Of a stretch of 18,729 bases of DNA, positions 8,489 to 15,193 are shown one piece after another. Origin of the DNA: Pseudomonadota bacterium (GTDB lineage: Bacteria > Desulfobacterota > Syntrophia > Syntrophales > JADFWA01); contig JADFWA010000089.1 of NCBI GenBank assembly GCA_015222855.1, forward strand, positions 1 through 18,729, given 5' to 3'. Every line of letters begins with the position of its first letter. The first letter of the stretch is position 1. The position numbers were made by a program, and so were the translations under genes. The notes under the pieces were generated by a model, which worked only from the letters and a program-made list of their open reading frames with translations, ran no database searches and had not been told where the DNA came from.

Positions 8489-9946
8489 CTAATACGCATA
8501 TGGATTGATTTTTTTCGCATGAATTTCAGCAATCAATTTAGCCAGTCTGGCGACTTCACGCTCCGTTTCCGGATATTCGAGGATTTCCGGATGCGTTTCG
8601 ATATAGCTTGTATCAAACTTTCCTTTCTTGAAATCGGTTTCGTCGCAAATCTTCAGATAGAAAGGAATTGTAGTCTTCGGCCCGACTATTAAAAACCCGT
8701 GCAGCGCCCTTTTCAGCCTTTCCAGCGTCTGGTCCCAGTTGTAACCGCGAACGGTCAATTTTACCAAAAGCGAATCATATTCCGTCGGAATCCTGTATCC
8801 CTGGTAAACAATACCATCCAGTCTGATACCGGGGCCACCGGGTGATTGATACACCTCCACTCTTTTTCCGCCTTCCGGCATAAAGTTATTTTTGGGATCT
8901 TCGGCATTAATCCTCACCTGAATGGCCTTTCCCATAAGTTGCGCACGCTCCGAAGGAATATCCAGAACATCACCCTCAGCAATTCTTATCTGCTGCCTGA
9001 CAATATCCACCCCCGTCAACTCCTCGGTAACCGTGTGTTCCACCTGCAGTCTGGTATTCACTTCCATAAACCAGAATTCGTTTGTCCGGGAATCAACCAG
9101 AAACTCTACCGTACCCGCATTGACATAGCCGGCTTCCCGCGCGGCCCGTATCGCGCTATCATACATGGCTTCCAGAATATCATCAGGAAGATCTGCCGGA
9201 GCGATCTCCAACAATTTTTGATGCCTCCGCTGGATGGAACAATCACGTGAACCCAAATGGATGACATTTCCATGATTGTCCGCCAGTATCTGTATTTCAA
9301 CATGCCTCGGCGCTTCGATACATTTTTCTATATAAACACTTTCATTATTAAAGGCTGAGAGCGCCTCCGACCTTGCCAGTGGCAACTGAACCACAAGATC
9401 CGCTTCACTTTCAACCTTTCTGATCCCCCTGCCGCCGCCACCCGACGACGCCTTCAGCATCAGTGGATATCCATATTCTTTACCAAAGGCGACCGCATCT
9501 TTTATGCCTTCATCCCCGGGAGAAAGGTCATTAGTCCCCGGTATAAAGGGAATACCGGCCTTCTGCATGATCTTTCTGGCGACTACCTTATTGCCTAAAT
9601 CACGAATAACGCCCGGAGGAGGACCGATGAAGACAATCCCCGCCTTTTCGCATTCCGCCGAAAAATCGGTATTCTCGGCCAAAAATCCATATCCGGGATG
9701 AATAGCATCAGCGCCACTCTTACGGGCTGCCCAGATTATCTTGTCGATATCAAGATAGTCCTTCCTCGGCCCATCGCCTATCAAGATGGCATCATCAGCA
9801 AATCTGATAAAATATGCCTCGCTATCCGGTTTTTCATAAACAGCTACTGCGTCAAGGCCAAGTTCCTTGACGGTTCTGATAATCCTGAGGGCGATCTCGC
9901 CCCGGTTAGCTATCAAAACCTTTTTTATCCTTCTTTTCGTTGCCAT
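8489..9946 (-). CDS. Biotin carboxylase subunit (AccC/PycA family)
   Basis: This subunit carboxylates biotin on its partner BCCP with ATP and bicarbonate. The 485-aa protein shows IANRGEIALRI at the N-terminus, HPGYGFLAEN (83-92), the ATP-grasp glycine loop GGGGRGI (169-175), RDCSIQRRHQKLLE (234-247) and EVNTRLQVEHTVTE with the metal and catalytic residues (295-308). It is some 35 residues longer than typical AccC, with a charged C-terminal extension ending KKINPYAY. Pairing with the carboxyltransferase-BCCP gene downstream, and not with accB, argues for a pyruvate-carboxylase-type enzyme, not acetyl-CoA carboxylase. ATG at 9946 has GGAAGG 6 nt upstream. A divergent promoter lies at 10031-10059. 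Confidence 0.93.
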   Translation of the reverse strand: MATKRRIKKVLIANRGEIALRIIRTVKELGLDAVAVYEKPDSEAYFIRFADDAILIGDGPRKDYLDIDKIIWAARKSGADAIHPGYGFLAENTDFSAECEKAGIVFIGPPPGVIRDLGNKVVARKIMQKAGIPFIPGTNDLSPGDEGIKDAVAFGKEYGYPLMLKASSGGGGRGIRKVESEADLVVQLPLARSEALSAFNNESVYIEKCIEAPRHVEIQILADNHGNVIHLGSRDCSIQRRHQKLLEIAPADLPDDILEAMYDSAIRAAREAGYVNAGTVEFLVDSRTNEFWFMEVNTRLQVEHTVTEELTGVDIVRQQIRIAEGDVLDIPSERAQLMGKAIQVRINAEDPKNNFMPEGGKRVEVYQSPGGPGIRLDGIVYQGYRIPTEYDSLLVKLTVRGYNWDQTLERLKRALHGFLIVGPKTTIPFYLKICDETDFKKGKFDTSYIETHPEILEYPETEREVARLAKLIAEIHAKKINPYAY

Positions 9947-10030
9947 TATCTACCTTCCGTAAATATTTACACAGATGGCACGCTTGAAGAAACACACCAC
10001 CCGTGTAACGTCCTGCATTTTAAACAATAG

Positions 10031-10059
10031 TATCTACTAATATCGACCACTCATGTCAA
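10031..10059 (-). promoter_or_regulatory. Putative sigma70 promoter for the carboxylase operon
   Basis: On the minus strand a consensus TTGACA (-35, 10054-10059) is followed by a 17-bp spacer and TAGATA (-10, 10031-10036), about 85 bp upstream of the biotin carboxylase start. The -35 is exact and the -10 weak. Confidence 0.45.
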
Positions 10060-10097
10060 GAACAAGTTTACGGGGATCGGGGGCCGTGAATCGGTTA

Positions 10098-10115
10098 GCA
10101 AGGCTAAAGCCTTGC
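10098..10115. repeat. GCAAGGCT palindromic repeat, copy 2
   Basis: GCAAGGCT-AA-AGCCTTGC is a perfect 8-bp inverted repeat with a 2-nt centre, related to 5177-5194. It lies in the divergent promoter region, between the two promoters. Confidence 0.75.
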
Positions 10116-10121
10116 CCTACA

Positions 10122-10140
10122 CCCTGATCCCTGATCCCTG
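10122..10140. repeat. CCCTGAT heptad array
   Basis: Two complete CCCTGAT units and a partial third follow one another with exact 7-bp spacing, just upstream of the EF-G-like gene promoter. Confidence 0.75.
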
Positions 10141-10156
10141 TAAGCTGATTATGTAC

Positions 10157-10185
10157 TTGACAATCCAATGCTCTTGGGGTAGCAA
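10157..10185 (+). promoter_or_regulatory. Putative sigma70 promoter for the EF-G-like gene
   Basis: TTGACA (10157-10162), a 17-bp spacer and TAGCAAT (from 10180) precede the ATG at 10226 by about 40 bp. It mirrors the minus-strand promoter 100 bp away. The -35 is exact and the -10 poor. Confidence 0.4.
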
Positions 10186-10225
10186 TCTTCTGACTGAAAA
10201 TATCGACCGAATGAAAGGAGTATCC

Positions 10226-12301
10226 ATGGCAAAATACGACTCTAAATCGCTGAGGAATATCGCAATAGTTGGACACGGAGGAACTGGAAAAACCTCTCTC
10301 TGTGAATCATTTCTTTTCGTTACGGGGAAATCAGACAGACTGGGGCGTGTTGATGACGGGACATCCTGCATGGATTTCGAACCGGAAGAACAAAAGAAGC
10401 ATATATCGATAAGTGCAGCCGTAAATTTTATAGACTGGGAGAAGCACAGGGTGAACATAGTAGATACTCCCGGTGATTCAAATTTCGTCCTCGATATCAA
10501 AAACTGCCTTCGGGTTGTTGACGGCGCCCTTGTTCTGATAGACGCCGTTGGAGGAGTGGAATTCCAGACAGAAAAGGTATGGGAGTTCGCTGATGAGTTT
10601 AAGCTTCCCAGGATTATATACGTAAATAAAATGGACAGGGAACGCGCCGATTTCTGGAGCGCAGTTGATAGTGTAAAGAATGCTCTGAAGAAGAAAGCTA
10701 CACCCATTTACCTTCCCATAGGAGCAGAAGATGCGTTTAAAGGGGTGGTAGACCTGATAAATATGAAGGCGCTGATCTTTGACGATACGGAAGGGAAATT
10801 CAAGACGGAAGATGTCCCCGAAGATATGCTGGAGGACGCCGACAGTTACAGGGAGACAATGGTTGAAGATATAGCCGAGTGCGATGATGAATTGATGAAT
10901 AAATATTTGGAGGATGGGGAGCTAAGCCTTGATGATCTGAAAGCGGGTCTGAGAAAAGGTGTAATGTCCGGTGATCTTATCCCTGTAATATGCGGGTCTG
11001 CCATAAAAAATATCGGTATCAGGCCTCTTATCGACATGATCGTCAATTACCTCCCCTCACCCATGGATCGCGGAGTGGTTGTGGGGAAAAAGCCGGGTGC
11101 GGAAGATATCGAAGAACGGTCACCGGAAGAAAGCGCTCCGTTTTCAGGAATGGTCTTCAAGACAATCGCCGACCCATACGCCGGAAGACTCACCCTGTTT
11201 CGGGTATATTCAGGAACGGTTAATTCAGATTCCACCTTTTATAATCCCTTGCAAAAAGCAAGTGAAAAGTTCGGAAATATTTTCTTCCTGGAAGGGAAAA
11301 ATCAAACCCCTGCCGGATCGCTGATACCCGGAGATATAGCCGCCGCGGCCAAATTGAAAGAAACGGTTACGGGAGATACCATATGTAATGAAAAATCACC
11401 GATAGTATTCGAAAAGGTATCACCTCCGCCACCTATAATGTCCTTTGCAGTGCAACCGAAATCGAAGGGAGATGAAGAAAAAATAATGATCTCCATCAAC
11501 AGGCTCCTTGAAGAAGACCCTGCCCTCGCTACCTATAGAGATGATCAAACCAAAGAGATCATACTCTCGGGGATGGGACAGGTTCACATAGAGGTTACGA
11601 TAGAAAAACTGAAGAGGAAATTCGGCGTCGAGGTCAATCTGACTACCCCAAAAGTCCCGTATAGAGAAACTATCAAAGGGAAAACCCAGGTTCAGGGAAA
11701 ATATAAAAAACAATCGGGTGGAAGAGGTCAGTATGGAGATACCTGGATTGAAATTGAACCTCTCCCCAGGAGTGAAGGTTTCGAATTTGAAAACAAGATA
11801 GTGGGTGGCGTTATTCCAAGACAGTATATACCCGCGGTTGAAAAAGGCATTGTGGAGGCAATGGAAGGGGGTGTTCTGGCGGGCTATCCCGTAGTGGATG
11901 TAAAGGTTACCCTCTATGACGGTTCCTTCCACGCCGTGGATTCTTCTGAAATGGCATTCAAGATAGCGGGATCGATGGGATTTAAAAAAGGCGTGATGGA
12001 CTGTCAACCGACTCTTCTGGAACCGATAGTAAATATAGAGATAGAGGTCACTGATGAATATATGGGTGACGTAATAGGAGATTTGAACGGCAGGCGCGGC
12101 AAGGTCCTGGGCATGGATACAAGGGGCTCCAATCAGATAATCAAGGGACAGGTTCCCCTGGCGGAGATTCTGACATATGCACCGGATCTGAGATCGATGA
12201 CCAGCGGAAGAGGAACCTTTACTTACGAGACCTCCCATTACGAGGAAGTTCCTCCTATGATTGCCGAAAAGATAGTAGCTGAATCCAAAAAGGAAGAATA
12301 A
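10226..12301 (+). CDS. Elongation factor G-like translational GTPase
   Basis: This 691-aa GTPase has the complete EF-G domain order: G domain (1-280), domain II, then III-V with the domain IV tip YDGSFHAVDSSEMAFKIAGS. It probably acts on the ribosome in translocation or recycling. It belongs to the EF-G-like (EFG-II/FusA2) type, not the canonical str-operon FusA. The P-loop is GHGGTGKT (16-23) instead of AHIDAGKT, switch I has KKHISI in place of RGITI, and switch II is DTPGDSNF (80-87) instead of DTPGHVDF, so the catalytic histidine is replaced by aspartate D84. NKMD (134-137) is normal. I chose ATG 10226 because AAAGGAG lies 5 nt upstream and MAKYDSKSLRNIAIV fits the family. The frame is open further upstream through repeat DNA. 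Confidence 0.92.
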   Translation: MAKYDSKSLRNIAIVGHGGTGKTSLCESFLFVTGKSDRLGRVDDGTSCMDFEPEEQKKHISISAAVNFIDWEKHRVNIVDTPGDSNFVLDIKNCLRVVDGALVLIDAVGGVEFQTEKVWEFADEFKLPRIIYVNKMDRERADFWSAVDSVKNALKKKATPIYLPIGAEDAFKGVVDLINMKALIFDDTEGKFKTEDVPEDMLEDADSYRETMVEDIAECDDELMNKYLEDGELSLDDLKAGLRKGVMSGDLIPVICGSAIKNIGIRPLIDMIVNYLPSPMDRGVVVGKKPGAEDIEERSPEESAPFSGMVFKTIADPYAGRLTLFRVYSGTVNSDSTFYNPLQKASEKFGNIFFLEGKNQTPAGSLIPGDIAAAAKLKETVTGDTICNEKSPIVFEKVSPPPPIMSFAVQPKSKGDEEKIMISINRLLEEDPALATYRDDQTKEIILSGMGQVHIEVTIEKLKRKFGVEVNLTTPKVPYRETIKGKTQVQGKYKKQSGGRGQYGDTWIEIEPLPRSEGFEFENKIVGGVIPRQYIPAVEKGIVEAMEGGVLAGYPVVDVKVTLYDGSFHAVDSSEMAFKIAGSMGFKKGVMDCQPTLLEPIVNIEIEVTDEYMGDVIGDLNGRRGKVLGMDTRGSNQIIKGQVPLAEILTYAPDLRSMTSGRGTFTYETSHYEEVPPMIAEKIVAESKKEE

Positions 12302-12304
12302 GGA

Positions 12305-12353
12305 GTAACTACTCAGTGCCAAAGGCACAAAGGCACAGAGGCACAAAGTTACT
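12305..12353 (+). repeat. CACAAAGG repeat beginning GTAACTACTCAG
   Basis: It starts four bases after the EF-G-like stop with GTAACTACTCAG, the same first 12 bases as the MITE ends at 82 and 15023. It then continues as GGCACAAA units of 8 bp to a closing GTTAC. No duplicated flanks are seen (AATAAGGA versus TTGGCTCG), so it looks like a solo or degraded end and not a complete element. Confidence 0.7.
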
Positions 12354-12387
12354 TGGCTCGGAGGCTGTCCGAAAACGCACCAAAGTT

Positions 12388-12414
12388 GTCATTTCGAGTA
12401 GAGCGAGAAATCTT
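12388..12414. repeat. GTCATTTCGAG...CGAGAAATCTT dispersed repeat
   Basis: This is an imperfectly palindromic unit (ATTTC...GAAAT arms). To my knowledge it resembles a sequence scattered between genes in many anaerobe genomes. It lies just before mogA and, with the CACAAAGG repeat, fills the 125-bp gap after the EF-G-like gene. Confidence 0.5.
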
Positions 12415-12426
12415 ATTGTATTGAAC

Positions 12427-12930
12427 ATGAGAAGAAGTATATTGATTACTGCGGGAATTATAACGGTGAGTGACAGGGGCTCGCGTGGGGAACGGGAAGA
12501 TATCAGCGGCAAGGAGGTAAGGAAACTGCTGGAAGGTATCTCCGTAAATGTTGTTGATTACGAGATAATCCCTGACGAAAAAAATATCATTATTAATAAA
12601 TTAATCGAATATACCGACGAAAGGAAGCTTGATCTTATCGTAACAACGGGGGGAACCGGTGTGAGTCCACGCGATGTGACCCCCGATGCAACCCTTGAAG
12701 TTATCGAAAAGGAAATTCCTGGAATGTCGGAGGCTATGCGAAGAGAAAGCGCGGCCGCAACGCCTCACGCGGTGATATCAAGGGCTGTCACCGGAATAAG
12801 AAAAAACTCCCTAATCATCAATCTCCCCGGAAGCCCGAAGGGGGCAACGGAAAATCTTACCGCTATCCTCCCCGCCTTGAGACATGCCATAGAAAAGATC
12901 AAGGGTGATGAGTCGGAATGCGGGGAATAG
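12427..12930 (+). CDS. mogA: Molybdopterin adenylyltransferase (MogA/MoaB family)
   Basis: MogA adenylylates molybdopterin with ATP before metal insertion, preparing molybdenum (or tungsten) cofactor for oxidoreductases. The 167-aa protein carries GIITVSDRGSRGEREDISG at the N-terminus, the nucleotide-binding TTGGTGVSPRDVTPDA, PGMSEAMRRES and LPGSPKGATEN. The start is uncertain. ATG 12427 has no Shine-Dalgarno, since its upstream is repeat DNA. An in-frame TTG at 12442, preceded by AGAAG, would give MITAGIITVSDRG, which aligns better with typical family N-termini. It lies 125 bp downstream of the EF-G-like gene on the same strand. MoaB-type naming is equally possible. Confidence 0.93.
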   Translation: MRRSILITAGIITVSDRGSRGEREDISGKEVRKLLEGISVNVVDYEIIPDEKNIIINKLIEYTDERKLDLIVTTGGTGVSPRDVTPDATLEVIEKEIPGMSEAMRRESAAATPHAVISRAVTGIRKNSLIINLPGSPKGATENLTAILPALRHAIEKIKGDESECGE

Positions 12931-12939
12931 AAAAACAGA

Positions 12940-12967
12940 GGGGAGGGTCAGGGTGAGGGGCAAGGGG
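12940..12967 (+). repeat. G-run heptad array with G-quadruplex potential
   Basis: Five runs of three or four G (12940-12943, 12945-12947, 12951-12953, 12957-12960, 12964-12967), with 1-3-nt spacers, start 10 nt after the mogA stop. The last three end exactly 7 bp apart. The run fits the standard quadruplex pattern on the coding strand and could form in the mRNA 3' end. Confidence 0.7.
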
Positions 12968-13029
12968 AGTTAGAGAGGATTTTAGTAGTAATCATTACTT
13001 TTTTCAAACAGCTAAAGTGTTACTATTAG

Positions 13030-13087
13030 TTCAATTCGTTTCATTGGTTAACCAATATAACTAATTAAACCAACTAAACCAATAGAA
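13030..13087. repeat. GGTTAACC / AAACCAAT repeat, copy 1
   Basis: This contains the perfect 14-bp palindrome ATTGGTTAACCAAT (13043-13056), followed by AAACCAACT and AAACCAATA units of 9 bp. Its reverse complement aligns with 15726-15780 with gaps, sharing AACCAATGAAACGAA and TTGAACTAA. The rest of the mogA to pseudogene gap (12968-13110) is AT-rich, and I see no gene in it. Confidence 0.65.
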
Positions 13088-13110
13088 CATATTTACTATG
13101 CGCCTTTTCC

Positions 13111-13943
13111 TTACACTATTTCCTTAATCTTCTTTGCCAGTTTCTCCAGGGCATAGGGTTTTTGAATGAAATCCTTTATCCCCAACTCCAACACATCTTC
13201 AACCCTTTCATCCTGCTTGAAACCGGAAGCCAACAACACCTTTAATTCGGGATCAAATTCTTTCATTTTAATAAACGCTTCCTTACCCGACATCCTGGGC
13301 ATAACCATATCCAGTAATACCGCCTGTATTTCGTTGTGAGGAAAAAGTGTAATGTCATAATATTTATTTTCACCACCGATCAATAATTGACGATGAAATG
13401 TCTTCGGCTTGCGAGTCCTGAGAATCTCTTCAATTTCATCCACGTATCTACCAAAGTAAGGCACGATATCCCATAATCTTTGCCCGTAAGTCTCCTCCGC
13501 ATCAACCCCGACAGCTTCAACCGCCGCCTGATTCCACTGCGATAACCCTGCCATCCGCATCGATAGCAATCAGCATGGAAGGCATCGACTCTATTATATT
13601 GGCGAGGTAACTTTTCAGGTACAGAATCTCTCTTTCTCTTCTTTTCTCCTCCGTTACATCCCGGATTATGGTCTCTATGTGATCCCTGCTTTCATATTCG
13701 ATTAAAGTGAGTGACAAGAATGCACGGAGTTTATCTCCCATGGCATCAATTAATAACGATTCACAATTCTTCAAGTCCTTGTGTTTCTTCAGCTCTTCAA
13801 TCAATACAGGTCTATCTTTCTATGGAAAATGTCGCTGTTCCTATCAAAAGGATGGATATCACAACAGCAAAGATAATCCCGAAAAGAGCAAAATGGAATA
13901 GTATCCTGGCCTTGATTGATTTCTTAATGAAACCGAAAATCAT
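13111..13943 (-). pseudogene. Decayed membrane hybrid sensor histidine kinase
   Basis: These are several pieces of one gene in the right order. ATG 13943 opens a 43-aa fragment with one membrane segment (about 14-37), ending at TAG 13812-13814. In another frame comes the end of a PAS/PAC unit (LIEELKKHKDLKNCES ... IETIIRDVTEEKRRERE) and the start of a second PAS (IIESMPSMLIAIDADGRV). At about 13541-13546 one extra base shifts the frame to SQWNQAAVEAVG, restoring the PAS. At about 13335 the PAS (YYDITLFP) joins directly to the second half of a receiver domain (VLLDMVMPRMSGKEAF with the phospho-Asp, LLASGF, QKPY). The sensor region, HisKA, HATPase and first part of the receiver are missing. The ATG overlaps the upstream gene's TGA by 4 nt. 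The gene is almost certainly non-functional. Confidence 0.9.
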
Positions 13944-14164
13944 TCTTTGATAACCTCACTTGCAAGACCCAGAACAGCATCGGAAATCTGAACGTCGATT
14001 TTTTTTGCGTATACCAAATTGATGATCATACTGTACTGCAATTGACGAGAGACGGAAATTTCCGCCGGTTTTGCCCCCGAAAGAATTTTCTTGACGACGG
14101 CGCCAAGTTCCTTGCCGGAATGGTAAAAATCCGGCGCGTAACCAAATACCGCCCCTTTTCTTCC
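13940..14164 (-). pseudogene. 3' remnant of an ABC-type substrate-binding protein gene
   Basis: The open frame after an in-frame TGA (14165-14167) gives 74 aa matching the C-terminus of the PF04392 substrate-binding family: GAVFGYAPDFYHSGKELG, VVKKILSGAKPAEISV and INLVYAKKIDVQISDAVLG, ending in SEVIKE. Intact members have about 300-340 aa, so some three quarters including the signal peptide is gone. It ends in the 4-nt overlap with the sensor kinase start, the usual binding-protein plus kinase pairing for a ligand-sensing operon. The deletion edge lies within about 35 bp of the Mut7-C stop. Confidence 0.82.
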
Positions 14165-14199
14165 TCAGAATGCGGAGTTTAAAAAATTTCAAGTTCTTA

Positions 14200-14661
14200 T
14201 CATCCACTATCCAGCATCTTCTTCACTTCGTCAAGCATGTTGTCCCTGTGTGTCCCCGGCCAGAAGATGCCCTTGCATTGCGGACACATCCTGAAATCCT
14301 TGTAATTTTCAGAAACATAGTCAGGAACAAGTCCCCTAACCTCTTCCCTTGAAACCTCTTTCAACTCTTTGTTACACTTAAGGCAGATACTAAAAAGCTT
14401 TCCCTGATCCGGTTTCAGGGAAAGCTTTTGTGTGACTTCCTTTATCTGGTTCTGGACCTGGTCTTCACAGACGATAATCATCTGGCCTGAAAAGCTTCTG
14501 CTCGCCATATCCCTTCGTCTTGTAAGGGCAACACGTCCTTCTTTTTGGGCTTTTCTCAAAAAGCTCCTGTCGATATCCCCCATGTAGTAAACGGTATCGT
14601 ATCCGAGTATTCTCAACCATTTTGTCAATTTGCCAAGTGTTGGGTCTGCCAGAAACTTCAT
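14200..14661 (-). CDS. Mut7-C RNase-like (PIN-type) protein with zinc ribbon
   Basis: This 153-aa cytoplasmic protein of the Mut7-C family is a PIN-like nuclease fold followed by a zinc ribbon. The N-terminus MKFLADPTLGKLTKWLRILGYD carries the first acidic residue (D6), and TRRRD gives a second candidate (D51). The ribbon has two CxxC pairs, C93/C96 and C126/C129. The RNase role is predicted from the fold, and targets are unknown. ATG 14661 is 6 nt after the lapA stop with no clear Shine-Dalgarno, which suggests translational coupling. It is the last intact gene of the HIT-lapA-Mut7-C group. The remnants of the substrate-binding gene start within 35 bp of its stop. Confidence 0.88.
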   Translation of the reverse strand: MKFLADPTLGKLTKWLRILGYDTVYYMGDIDRSFLRKAQKEGRVALTRRRDMASRSFSGQMIIVCEDQVQNQIKEVTQKLSLKPDQGKLFSICLKCNKELKEVSREEVRGLVPDYVSENYKDFRMCPQCKGIFWPGTHRDNMLDEVKKMLDSG

Positions 14662-14667
14662 CGCTTT

Positions 14668-14997
14668 TTAAATACTCGTTTCCTCCGATGGCCGGTCTGA
14701 AGGTTCTGTCTCTTCCGCTACCAGGAGACTTTTGCTGCTACTGAGCTTTTTTTCCAGCTCTTTTACCTTTTTATTTAATCTTCTTACCGTCCGTATCAAT
14801 CTGAACCTCTCCATTATATCCAGAAGTCCGACGAGAATTGCTCCCACGAAAAAGGATATAAAAATCAATAAATAAGTAGCCACAGAGGTATTTATGACTC
14901 CATAATATTCGAGCGGAACAGGAGCTGTATTTTTCAACGAAAAGGTTATAACAAACAGCACCAACAACGAAACAATAACAGTATAAATAAACTTCAT
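14668..14997 (-). CDS. LapA-domain (DUF1049) inner membrane protein
   Basis: This small membrane protein of 109 aa has two transmembrane segments (about 4-24 and 42-62). FSLKNTAPVPLEYYG between them is typical of the LapA/DUF1049 domain. A basic, helical stretch (RLIRTVRRLNKKVKELEKKL, about 66-88) could form a cytoplasmic coiled coil before a polar acidic tail. In enterobacteria LapA works with LapB in controlling lipopolysaccharide synthesis. No lapB is seen here, so the role is not established. ATG 14997 has AGGAGG 6 nt upstream. That Shine-Dalgarno originally overlapped the stop codon of the HIT gene, before a 163-bp element came between them. Confidence 0.88.
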   Translation of the reverse strand: MKFIYTVIVSLLVLFVITFSLKNTAPVPLEYYGVINTSVATYLLIFISFFVGAILVGLLDIMERFRLIRTVRRLNKKVKELEKKLSSSKSLLVAEETEPSDRPSEETSI

Positions 14998-15014
14998 CCT
15001 CGACCTCCTATTTT

Positions 15015-15193
15015 AATTTCTGGTAACTACTCAGCCACAAAGTCATCAAGGCACAAGGTGTAAAAATTAATTATATTTCTCCCATAATCTGGGGATCTGT
15101 TTTCGACTTTTTACGAGTCCATCACCTTTATCATAAATTATGATATGGTTTTAGTGACTTCGTGTCTTGGTGGCTGAATAATTACAATTTCTG
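15015..15193. repeat. 8-bp target-site duplication AATTTCTG flanking the element
   Basis: AATTTCTG is found at 15015-15022 and again at 15186-15193, each directly abutting an end of the element. Deleting the element plus one copy gives a continuous HIT-lapA junction, in which HIT ends QKLK with TAG overlapping the lapA AGGAGG. Confidence 0.85.
15023..15185. mobile_element. 163-bp MITE-like element with GTAA inverted ends
   Basis: This non-coding element has imperfect terminal inverted repeats. The left end GTAACTACTCAGCCACAAAG and the right end GTAATTATTCAGCCACCAAG (reverse strand) match at 26 of the first 36 positions. It is bounded by a perfect 8-bp duplication. The interior is AT-rich with a small hairpin (ATCATA-AAT-TATGAT, 15130-15144) and no ORF. 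From general knowledge, ends starting GTAA plus 8-bp duplications fit IS66-family transposases acting in trans, but no transposase is in the window. It provides the TAA stop of the HIT gene (15182-15184) and separates HIT from lapA. Confidence 0.85.

Noticed and set aside
12305..12353. A third complete copy of the GTAA element
   Set aside because: It has a GTAAC start and GTTAC end but is only 49 bp, lacks the interior and has no flanking duplication.
12981..13003. Intrinsic terminator after mogA (AGTAA-TCA-TTACT followed by Ts)
   Set aside because: The stem is only 5 bp and AT-rich, so it is too weak to claim.
13111..13569. A 152-aa PAS-receiver protein as a functional short regulator
   Set aside because: Its apparent start codon is out of the true PAS frame. 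The receiver lacks its first half, and the upstream PAS pieces continue in another frame, so it is a pseudogene fragment.
13956..14207. An 83-aa basic ORF on the minus strand
   Set aside because: The other frame encodes a recognisable substrate-binding C-terminus; this one is its shadow.
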